Shown: piece by piece, positions 31,881 through 38,496 of the stretch
Position numbering within the stretch: the stretch's first letter is position 1
Layout: each line of letters opens with the position of its first letter
Source: Nocardia cerradoensis NBRC 101014
Lineage (GTDB): Bacteria > Actinomycetota > Actinomycetes > Mycobacteriales > Mycobacteriaceae
NCBI RefSeq assembly: GCF_000308535.1
Contig: NZ_BAFW01000102.1
Span: 1 to 38,496 of the forward strand
Direction: 5' to 3'
DNA: 38,496 nucleotides
The notes under the pieces: generated by a model
What the model saw: the letters and a program-made list of their open reading frames with translations, nothing else
What the model was told of the DNA's origin: nothing
The model's database searches: none
Translations under genes and position numbers: made by a program

Positions 31881-33749
31881 TCAGCCCAGGATTTCGTCGA
31901 CATAACACCAGCGCCATTTCTCGCCGGGCTCCACACTGCGCATCACCGGATGCGTCGAGGCGTGGAAGTGCTTGGTGGCGTGGTTGCCGACCGAGGAATC
32001 GCAGCAGGCGATATGCCCGCAGGTCAGGCACATGCGCAGATGCACCCACGTCAACCCCTCGGCGACGCATTCGGAACAGCAGTCGGGATGGTCGGGAGTG
32101 TGGGTGTGCGGCGCGGCGACGAGGTGTTCGCAGCCGCCGGAGACCGGGGCGGCCAGGGGTGCGGCGGCCTCGTCGTCGTCGGCCGCGCTGATCCGGTCGA
32201 TCGTGGACTCCTCCAGATCGATCGCGGTCATCACCTGTTCGAGGACTTCGTGGTCGATCCCGCCGCCGTCGCGGGCGCGCAGCACCGCCTCGCGTTCGGC
32301 ATGCAGCATCACCAGCCGCAGCCGCCGGTATTCGCCGCTGGGCGTGACACGCACCGATTCCGCGCGCCCGAGCTGTTCCCACGCCGCGTGGCTGCGCCGC
32401 GCCACCCGGTCGCGCAGGCTCGCCACCACCTCCGGCGGGGTTTCGGGGGCGACCGCCTCGTCGAGGGCCTCGAGCCCGGCGGTGGTGGCCTGCTGCAGCA
32501 GCGCGGCCTCCTGCAGCGCGTCCTCGGCGCGGCTGGGACCGCGCAGTTGCAGCACCCGCACCAGCGCCGGCAGCGAAATACCCTGCAGCAGAAGCGTTCC
32601 GCCGACCACGACGAGGGCCAGCAGTTTCAGCGTCGCCAGCTGCGGGGTGTCGCCGGGCAGCAGGGTGGCCGCGGCGAGGGTGACCACGCCGCGCATCCCG
32701 GCCCACGACACCACCGCCGGCCCGGTCCAGGTGGGCTTGGGTTTGCCACGGGGGCGGCTTTCGACGAACCAGGAGAAGTAGGTGGCGGGAAAAACCCAGA
32801 TCGGTCGCACCACGATGACGGTGACCAGCACGGCGAAGGCGGTGAACACGATGGTGGCGTGGTCGAGTCCGCTGTTCCAGGCGTCGTCGACGATATGGCG
32901 GACCTGCAGGCCGATCAGCAGGAATACCGCGCTCTCCAACAGGAATTGGATGGTGCGCCAATTGGTGCGCTCGGCCACGCGCGAGGCCGCCGACTGCCAC
33001 ACCGGGGCGCCCTGGCCGAGGATCAGCCCGCACACCACCACCGCGATCACGCCGGAGGCGTGGGCGGCCTCGGCGGGCAGATACGCCGCGAACGGCGCCA
33101 GCAACGACACGCCGGTGTCGAGCACCGGATCGGTGATGCGACGGCGCACCAGCACCAGCACCACGGCCGCGGCGATGCCGATGACCGCGCCACCGGCGGC
33201 CGCGTAGACGAAGTCGCCGCCGGCCTGCCACACACTGAAACTGCCCGCCATCGCGGCGATCGCGGTGCGCAACGCGACCAGCGCGGTGGCGTCGTTGAAC
33301 AGCGATTCGCCCTCGAGCAGGGTGACGATGCGCCGCGGCATTCCGACCCGGCGAGCCACCGCGATCGCGGCCACCGCGTCCGGCGGGGCGACGATCGCGC
33401 CGAGTGCGACCGCGGCCGCGAACGGCACCGGCAGCAGCCGCCACACCACGGCGGCGACCGCGAAGGTGGTGGCCAGCACGAGGCCGACCGACAGCAGGGT
33501 GATCGAGACCTTCTTCGGTTTGAATTCCAGCAGCGAGGTGCTGATCGAGGCCGTGTACAGCAGCGGCGGCAGCAGACCCAGCAGCACCCACTCCGGATCG
33601 ATGTCGATCTGCGGGACGAACGGCAGGTAGGAGGCGACGACTCCGGCGACGGTGAGCAGTAGTGGTTCGGCCATGCCGACACGGCGGGCCAGCGCCGCCA
33701 GCGCGACCGCCACGGCGAGCACGGCCACAACTCCGAACGCGATATGCAC
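31881..33749 (-). CDS. CPA1-type Na+/H+ antiporter fused to a UBP-type zinc finger
   Basis: This 622-residue protein has two parts. Residues 1-430 form an NhaP-type cation:proton antiporter with about 12 membrane helices, including GAIVAPPDAVAAIAVARR with the ion-binding Asp and GESLFNDATALVAL. After a charged helical stretch (about 430-535), the C-terminus carries a zf-UBP domain (about 540-622; CEHLVAAPHTHTPDHPDCC, then CLTCGHIACCDSSVGNHATK and HFHASTHPVM), the zinc finger known from ubiquitin-binding deubiquitinases. GTG 33749 is the best start: it begins the first helix, and an upstream extension has no membrane-protein character. It would exchange Na+ or K+ for protons at the membrane; the finger may sense metal or bind a protein C-terminus. 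Confidence 0.9.
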   Translation of the reverse strand: MHIAFGVVAVLAVAVALAALARRVGMAEPLLLTVAGVVASYLPFVPQIDIDPEWVLLGLLPPLLYTASISTSLLEFKPKKVSITLLSVGLVLATTFAVAAVVWRLLPVPFAAAVALGAIVAPPDAVAAIAVARRVGMPRRIVTLLEGESLFNDATALVALRTAIAAMAGSFSVWQAGGDFVYAAAGGAVIGIAAAVVLVLVRRRITDPVLDTGVSLLAPFAAYLPAEAAHASGVIAVVVCGLILGQGAPVWQSAASRVAERTNWRTIQFLLESAVFLLIGLQVRHIVDDAWNSGLDHATIVFTAFAVLVTVIVVRPIWVFPATYFSWFVESRPRGKPKPTWTGPAVVSWAGMRGVVTLAAATLLPGDTPQLATLKLLALVVVGGTLLLQGISLPALVRVLQLRGPSRAEDALQEAALLQQATTAGLEALDEAVAPETPPEVVASLRDRVARRSHAAWEQLGRAESVRVTPSGEYRRLRLVMLHAEREAVLRARDGGGIDHEVLEQVMTAIDLEESTIDRISAADDDEAAAPLAAPVSGGCEHLVAAPHTHTPDHPDCCSECVAEGLTWVHLRMCLTCGHIACCDSSVGNHATKHFHASTHPVMRSVEPGEKWRWCYVDEILG

Positions 33750-33848
33750 CCGCTCATCGTGCCAGTTGAGCCTGGTAGTTCGCGCATCCGGGCACCGCGG
33801 CCGGTACGGGCGCGGCACGGCCGGGCGGCGCGCGGCCGCGACGATCCG

Positions 33849-33854
33849 CATACT
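33849..33854 (+). promoter_or_regulatory. Possible -10 box of the FtsW/RodA gene
   Basis: CATACT (key A and T of TANNNT present) ends 7 nt before ATG 33862, and no ribosome-binding site is visible. A leaderless start is possible. Confidence 0.35.
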
Positions 33855-33861
33855 GGACACG

Positions 33862-35295
33862 ATGAATGCGCTGCGGACCGGGATGTCGTCGGGACCGATC
33901 GTGCGCGGTCGGCCGCGGCGTACGGAATTGATGTTGTGTACCGCGGCGGTGGTCGTGGTGGGTATCGCGGCGTGGATCATGTCCTCGGCCGCCGGAGGCG
34001 ACGACGGCCGATCCCTGCAGTGGTCGTTGCTGGTGTTCGCGGCGCTGACGCTGCTGGCGCATCTGGCGGTGCGGCAGTTCGCCGCGCACGCCGATCCGGT
34101 GATCCTGCCGTGCGTGGTGCTGCTCAACGGGCTGGGGCTGGTGCTGATCGATCGGCTCGACCGGGCCGAGGCCGCGAGCGCCGCCGCCAAGGGGGTGGCC
34201 GCGCCGTCGTCGGATGCCGCGCACCAATTGATCTGGACCGCAGCGGGTATCGCGCTGTTCGCGCTGGTGCTGGTGGTGGTGCGCAACCACACACAGCCGG
34301 CCCGCTACGCCTACACGTGCGGGCTGGCCGGTGTGGTGGCGTTGCTGATCCCGGCGGTGCTGCCGGCGCGCTTCAGCGAGGTCAACGGCGGCAAGAGCTG
34401 GATCCTGTTCTCCGGGTTCTCGATTCAGCCCGGCGAATTCGCCAAGGTGCTGCTGCTGATCTTCGTGGCGGCGTTCCTGGTCGCCAACCGGGACCTGTTC
34501 GGCGCGGCCGGGCGGCGGGTGCTGGGTTTCACGGTGCCGCGGCTGCGCGATCTGGGGCCGCTGCTGGTGGTGACGTTCGTGTCGGTGCTGGTGCTGGTGT
34601 ACGAGAAGAATCTCGGTTTCTCACTGCTGGTGTTCGGCACGGTGCTGGCGATGGTGTACATCGCGACCGGGCGGGCGTCGTGGCTGCTGATCGGGGTGGC
34701 GATGTTCGCGGTCGGCGCCGTGGTCGCCTACCACCTGTTCGCGCACGTGCGGGTGCGGGTGCGGGTCTGGGAGGATCCGATGGCCACCTACTACACCAAC
34801 GGCTATCAGATCGCGCAGGGATTGTTCGGGCTCGGAACCGGCGGACTGTGGGGGACCGGGCTGGGGGCGGGCCGGCCGCAGGAGGTGCCGTTCGCCAAAA
34901 CCGACTTCATCATCTCCACCATCGGCGAGGAATTGGGGTTGTTCGGGCTGACGGCGGTGATCCTGCTGTTCGGGGTGATCACCGTGCGCGGTTTCTCGGC
35001 GGCCCTGGCCACCCGTGACGCGTTCGGGAAACTGCTCGGCGGCGGGCTCGCGTTCTCGGTGGGATGGCAGCTGTTCGTGGTGATCGGCGGGGTGACCAAA
35101 CTGATTCCGCTGACCGGTCTGACCACGCCGTTCATGTCCTACGGCGGCTCGTCGCTGCTGGCCAACTATGTGATCGTGGCACTGCTGATCCGCATCTCCC
35201 ACGACGCCCGCACCCAGGCCGCGCCGGCCGCACCGCCACCGGCGCCGATCGCCGAGGCCATGACCGAACACATCCGCCGGCCCCGCCCGCGATGA
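33862..35295 (+). CDS. FtsW/RodA/SpoVE family peptidoglycan glycosyltransferase
   Basis: This 477-residue SEDS protein polymerises lipid II glycans. It shows about ten membrane helices, the loop segment VNGGKSWILFSGFSIQPGEF (about 175-194) with the conserved QPGEF-like motif, FSLLVFGTVLAMVY, and the C-terminal TPFMSYGGSSLLANYVIVALL hallmark. ATG 33862 fits the first helix; ATG 33883 is an alternative. In this group the main rodA usually lies in the pbpA-pknA/B cluster, and no penicillin-binding protein gene is adjacent here, so this is probably an extra paralogue. It is divergent from the antiporter gene. Confidence 0.92.
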   Translation: MNALRTGMSSGPIVRGRPRRTELMLCTAAVVVVGIAAWIMSSAAGGDDGRSLQWSLLVFAALTLLAHLAVRQFAAHADPVILPCVVLLNGLGLVLIDRLDRAEAASAAAKGVAAPSSDAAHQLIWTAAGIALFALVLVVVRNHTQPARYAYTCGLAGVVALLIPAVLPARFSEVNGGKSWILFSGFSIQPGEFAKVLLLIFVAAFLVANRDLFGAAGRRVLGFTVPRLRDLGPLLVVTFVSVLVLVYEKNLGFSLLVFGTVLAMVYIATGRASWLLIGVAMFAVGAVVAYHLFAHVRVRVRVWEDPMATYYTNGYQIAQGLFGLGTGGLWGTGLGAGRPQEVPFAKTDFIISTIGEELGLFGLTAVILLFGVITVRGFSAALATRDAFGKLLGGGLAFSVGWQLFVVIGGVTKLIPLTGLTTPFMSYGGSSLLANYVIVALLIRISHDARTQAAPAAPPPAPIAEAMTEHIRRPRPR

Positions 35296-35329
35296 AATCC
35301 GGTGCGTGGCAACGACTCACGACATCCGA

Positions 35330-36238
35330 TCACCGAGCGCTCACCAGGTTGTCCGGTATCCGGCCGGTGAGGAACCGTTCGATCTGGGCGGCGGCCACCG
35401 CGTAGGCGCGGCTCGTGCTGTGGCTGCCGGTGCCCGCGACATGCGGGGTGAGGAACAGCCCCGGCGCACCCCACAGCGGATGATCCGGCGGCAGCGGTTC
35501 GGGATCGGTGACATCGAGCGCGGCGCGCAGCCGTTGCGAAGACAGTTCGGCGACAAGGGCTTCGGTGTCGACCACCGGCCCGGCCGAGACGTTCACCAGA
35601 ATGGCGCCGTCGGGCATGCGGGCCAGCATCCTCGCGTCGGCCAGCCGGCGGGTGCGTGCGGTCTCCGGCACCGCGAGCACCACGATGTCGTGGTGGGGCA
35701 GCAGTGCCGGGAGCTCGCCGACCGGCCGCACTCCCGCCCGCGCGGTTCTCGCCACGAGCGTCACCGAGGTCCGGAACGGCGTCAGCGCGCGGGTCAGGGC
35801 GTGGGCGAGATCGCCGGCGCCGACGATGAGCACCCTCTTGCCGTACAGGGTGTCGGTCAGGCGGGTGGTCCAGCGGCGTTCCTGCCGGGCACGGGCGAAC
35901 ACCGCGAAGTCGCGGTACAACGCGATCAGCGCGCCCAGAACCCATTCGGCCACGCCGTCGCCGTGTGCGCCCCGCGCATGCGACAGCAGCACTCCCTCGG
36001 GCAGTGCGCCCACCCAGCCCTCGGCGGTCGAGGTGAGCAGTTGCACCAGACCCAGTTCCGGAAGCCGGTGGGCGAGCGCGACCGTGCCGGCGCCGGCCGG
36101 CAAATCGGGAATCAGCACCCGCGCCGCCTCGGCGCCGGGTGGCAGCACACCGTGGCGATAGTGCACGGCGGACACACCGTCGAGATGCGCCAGGGCCGAC
36201 ACCCCGATCTCGTGTGGTACCAGTACCGTCACCGCCAT
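35330..36238 (-). CDS. D-2-hydroxyacid dehydrogenase-like protein lacking the catalytic arginine
   Basis: This 302-residue protein has the D-isomer-specific 2-hydroxyacid dehydrogenase fold. The NAD-binding stretch KRVLIVGAGDLAHAL is at 134-148. Of the catalytic triad, Glu247 (DVTDPEP) and His266 (LTPHVAG) are present, but the arginine expected in the NxxRGxxVD motif is Ala219 (VNVSAGPVVD; codon GCC on the coding strand). Carboxylate binding would be impaired unless another residue substitutes. ATG 36238 has a TACCGT box 8 nt upstream. It converges on the FtsW gene and lies 98 bp downstream of the cysteine-synthase-like gene on the same strand, so it could be part of the same pathway or independent. 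Confidence 0.88.
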   Translation of the reverse strand: MAVTVLVPHEIGVSALAHLDGVSAVHYRHGVLPPGAEAARVLIPDLPAGAGTVALAHRLPELGLVQLLTSTAEGWVGALPEGVLLSHARGAHGDGVAEWVLGALIALYRDFAVFARARQERRWTTRLTDTLYGKRVLIVGAGDLAHALTRALTPFRTSVTLVARTARAGVRPVGELPALLPHHDIVVLAVPETARTRRLADARMLARMPDGAILVNVSAGPVVDTEALVAELSSQRLRAALDVTDPEPLPPDHPLWGAPGLFLTPHVAGTGSHSTSRAYAVAAAQIERFLTGRIPDNLVSAR

Positions 36239-36336
36239 ACCGAACCACGGTAGCCGTGCGCACCGGCCCCTTCGCGCGGGTGCGGGGGCGATGGCGGTGG
36301 GAAGGCGGCGTGCGGGCAGTGTCCGGACGCCGATGC

Positions 36337-37665
36337 TCAGATCGGCGGTGGCGCCGCGCTTTCCAGGTCGAACCCGGCGTCGCGCCAGGCGACGATGCCG
36401 CCCGCCAGGCTTGCCGCATCGTAGCCCGCGCGGGCGGCCGCTGCGGCGAAGCGGCGCGACAGATCACCCACCGGGCAGACGAAAACCAGTGGGCGCGAGC
36501 GGGAGAACGGCACACCGTGGGCGAACATGTCGTCGAGCTGGTCGTCGCGAATGTTGATCGCGCCCGGGATGTGCCCGATCCGGTAGGCCATCGCACCGCG
36601 GGTGTCGACGATCGTCGGGCGGGCGGTGGCGTCGAGTTCGCGCAACTCGCCCGGTGACAGTTCGCGCACGGAGTCCAGTTCCGCGTCGGTGGGTGCGGGC
36701 ACCGCGGAACCCGTGCGGCCGAACAGGTCCGGGCGCCGCTTCTTGATGTAGGACAGATACGGTTCGATGCGGTCGCACACGATCAGCACCGCCACGATCG
36801 GAGCCGGACGCGGCGGCAGGTCGGCCAACACCTCGAGCGCGGCGGCGTATCCGGCGCCGCTGGTGGGGCCGGCGAGAATGCCGTAGCCGGTGGCCAATTC
36901 GAGGGTGGCCTCGATCGCCCGGGCCGCGTCGATCGTCACGATCCGGTCGTAGAACTCCGGCTGGAACAACCCCACATCCCACATCTCGGTCTCCGACCGG
37001 ATACCGGGAATGAAGTCGCCGCGCTGCGAGACCACCGCGACCGTGCGCAGCTCGGGATGATGTTTGCGCAGATAGGTGGCGGTGCCGCGGGTGGATCCGG
37101 TGGTGCCGAGTCCGCCGATCAGGTAGTCGGCGCCCACGCCGGCGGCGGCCAGGTCCTCGTGGATCTCGCGTCCGGTGCCGTGGTAGTGGGCGTCGATGTT
37201 CTTCTCGTTGGTGTACTGCGACGGATGATGGTAGGCGCCGGGGTTTTTCGCCATGGTCGTCTCGATCACCGAGTACACGTCGTTGGGGGTGGTCGGATCC
37301 GGGCACTCCGACAGCCCCGGCAACTCCTCGATCCGCGTGCCGAACAACTGCAGCAGATCGCGCACCTCGTCGACCTTGATCCGGTTGGTCACCGCGTGCA
37401 GGCCCACACCGTGGCGGGCGCCCAGCAGCCGCAGCGCCTTGGCGGTGTTGCCGCTGGAGGCCTCGATGAGGGTCTGCCCGCGGGCGGTGATCTCGTCGAG
37501 CTCGTCGCGGATCATGCCCCAGGCGACGCGGTCCTTCACCGAACCGAACGGGTTGTAGAACTCGAGCTTGGCATACAGTTCCACCCCGGGCAGCCGGTGC
37601 ACGGCCGGATCCAGCCGCAGCAGCGGCGTATCGCCGATCAGGTCGGTGATGTCGTCGTAGCGCAT
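36337..37665 (-). CDS. Cysteine-synthase-like PLP enzyme fused to a rhodanese domain
   Basis: This 442-residue protein joins two domains. Residues 1-320 are a fold-type II PLP beta-replacement enzyme (cysteine synthase/SbnA-like) with the PLP lysine in NPFGSVKDR (Lys44), the substrate loop EASSGNT (68-74) and the phosphate-binding GGLGTTGSTRG. Residues about 335-442 are a rhodanese domain with the sulfur-carrying Cys397 in VFVCPVGDLSR. The fusion suggests that persulfide sulfur from the rhodanese serves the PLP enzyme. ATG 37665 overlaps the stop of the upstream decarboxylase gene (TGATG); GTG 37668 would add one residue. The product, cysteine or a non-protein amino acid such as diaminopropionate, is not known. 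Confidence 0.9.
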   Translation of the reverse strand: MRYDDITDLIGDTPLLRLDPAVHRLPGVELYAKLEFYNPFGSVKDRVAWGMIRDELDEITARGQTLIEASSGNTAKALRLLGARHGVGLHAVTNRIKVDEVRDLLQLFGTRIEELPGLSECPDPTTPNDVYSVIETTMAKNPGAYHHPSQYTNEKNIDAHYHGTGREIHEDLAAAGVGADYLIGGLGTTGSTRGTATYLRKHHPELRTVAVVSQRGDFIPGIRSETEMWDVGLFQPEFYDRIVTIDAARAIEATLELATGYGILAGPTSGAGYAAALEVLADLPPRPAPIVAVLIVCDRIEPYLSYIKKRRPDLFGRTGSAVPAPTDAELDSVRELSPGELRELDATARPTIVDTRGAMAYRIGHIPGAINIRDDQLDDMFAHGVPFSRSRPLVFVCPVGDLSRRFAAAAARAGYDAASLAGGIVAWRDAGFDLESAAPPPI

Positions 37666-38496
37666 CACAGCCCCCCGGGACGGTGGTCGGCGTCGGGCAC
37701 CACATGGAAATCGTCGTCACGGTAGGTGACGGCCAGTTTCGGTGGCAGTGGATGCATCGATGCGCGCGCGGCCGACAGATCCATGTGATAGGCGCCGGTA
37801 TTCGGGAAAACCAGCAGATCACCGGGCTGCGGCAGGCGCGGCAACCACACCTTGTGATTGCTGATCAGATCGCGCTCCAGGCACAGATGCCCGCCGATGT
37901 ACACCCCGGCCGGACCGCCGGGATCCTCGGCGGCGCGGTCCGCGGATTCGGGTCCGGGCAGCAGTAGCGGATCCACCATCACCTCCTGATCGGCGGGCGT
38001 GATCGAGTCACGCCCGATGTCGACGGTCACCACGATGCTGCCGTCGGCCGTGCGCTTGACGAATTCCACACCCGCCACGGTGATTCCGGCATGATCGGCC
38101 AGCGCCTTACCCGGCTCGCACCACAGTTCCAGCAGGTTGTCGGCGAGTACCCGCGCCAGCGGTTGCCCGCCGTGCGCGGGCAGGGGGGCGGCGAGCAGGT
38201 CGTCGAGCATCCGCGGCCCCGACATCGTGTTGGCGTATTTGTGGAAGACCGGGATGCCGTGGGCGCCGGTGTCGTCGACGGTATAGCCGAAGGTGTTGCC
38301 CGCCCAGCTCATCGGTTCACCGCGTCCGACCATCGATTCCCGCAGTGCCAGCGTGTAGTGGTCGAAGCGGTCGGCGTCGGCGGTGAACACCTGCCGGAAC
38401 CCGCCCCCGATGTCGAGCACCGTGGGCGCGAGGCCATGAGCGTAGGCGCGTTCGATCCAGTCCAGGCACGCCTCCACCGCGCGCACCCGTTCGCCG
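37665..38496 (-). CDS. PLP-dependent decarboxylase, Orn/DAP/Arg type (5' end beyond window)
   Basis: About 277 C-terminal residues of a fold-type III PLP enzyme are present; the N-terminus with the PLP lysine lies off the right edge. Visible family features are TVLDIGGGF (PLP phosphate site), WCEPGKALAD (EPGR-like motif), GGHLCLERDLI (catalytic Cys with downstream Asp) and GDLLVFPNTGAYHM. It is related to diaminopimelate decarboxylase, but the insertions suggest a specialised member, possibly of the Y4yA-like or SbnH-like type. It is translationally coupled to the rhodanese-fused cysteine-synthase-like gene, so they probably act in one pathway making a modified amino acid or polyamine. Confidence 0.88.
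   Translation of the reverse strand, partial: GERVRAVEACLDWIERAYAHGLAPTVLDIGGGFRQVFTADADRFDHYTLALRESMVGRGEPMSWAGNTFGYTVDDTGAHGIPVFHKYANTMSGPRMLDDLLAAPLPAHGGQPLARVLADNLLELWCEPGKALADHAGITVAGVEFVKRTADGSIVVTVDIGRDSITPADQEVMVDPLLLPGPESADRAAEDPGGPAGVYIGGHLCLERDLISNHKVWLPRLPQPGDLLVFPNTGAYHMDLSAARASMHPLPPKLAVTYRDDDFHVVPDADHRPGGL

Noticed and set aside
33750..34292. N-terminal extension of the antiporter frame to 34292
   Set aside because: It overlaps the FtsW/RodA gene, has shadow composition, and would place 180 non-membrane residues before the first helix.
1..38496. CRISPR arrays, tRNA or rRNA genes, prophage or intact insertion sequences
   Set aside because: None was recognised by eye: no regularly spaced repeats, no tRNA-like cloverleaf with CCA-type end, and no transposase or phage gene. 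A dedicated tRNAscan or Infernal search was not possible.

Overview
The window is high-GC actinomycete DNA. Its content fits the mycolate-containing Corynebacteriales, most likely a Nocardia or Rhodococcus-like species. The pointers are: mutA-mutB-meaB as one overlapping cluster; an EspR-like DNA-binding protein; a LigC-type DNA ligase next to a stand-alone LigD-type polymerase domain; frequent GTG starts; six TetR regulators; and several genes that look leaderless, with a TANNNT box 6-7 nt before the start codon. The genus is inferred, not proven. No rRNA, tRNA, CRISPR array or intact insertion sequence is visible.

Left part (1-5030): a sulfonate/nitrate-type ABC transporter (ATPase cut by the left edge, plus a lipoprotein binding protein) preceded by a 25-codon leader-peptide ORF; an IclR regulator; a divergent MarR/TetR pair sharing a dyad; and a TVP38/DedA-like membrane protein. 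Positions 5274-10536 hold the methylmalonyl-CoA mutase operon (small subunit, large subunit, MeaB chaperone). It ends in a strong hairpin shared with a convergent amidohydrolase/nucleoside hydrolase pair (10574-12510).

Middle part (12.6-25.2 kb): an EspR-like regulator; an FAD-dependent oxidoreductase divergent from a TetR gene across a 15-bp inverted repeat; a DUF2784 membrane protein; a 476-bp gene-poor stretch with two 28-bp direct repeats; an atypical SDR protein with a zinc ribbon beside an alpha/beta-hydrolase that lacks its nucleophile, divergent from a TetR gene across three GTAC-N5-GTAC sites; an acyl-CoA dehydrogenase coupled to a TetR gene; a PolDom-LigC DNA repair pair; a cold-shock-domain protein; and an NfeD-like/flotillin-like pair.

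Right part (25.3-38.5 kb): two DHA2-type MFS exporters, the second divergent from a TetR gene across an array of three evenly spaced operators; a two-gene unit of unknown function; a dihydrofolate-reductase-fold protein; a TetR gene; a CPA1 Na+/H+ antiporter fused to a UBP-type zinc finger; a FtsW/RodA family protein; a D-2-hydroxyacid dehydrogenase-like protein lacking its catalytic arginine; and, at the right edge, a cysteine-synthase-like enzyme fused to a rhodanese domain, overlapping a PLP-dependent decarboxylase that runs off the window. The last pair is the best candidate for part of a little-described biosynthetic pathway. The SDR/hydrolase pair with altered catalytic residues is the second.
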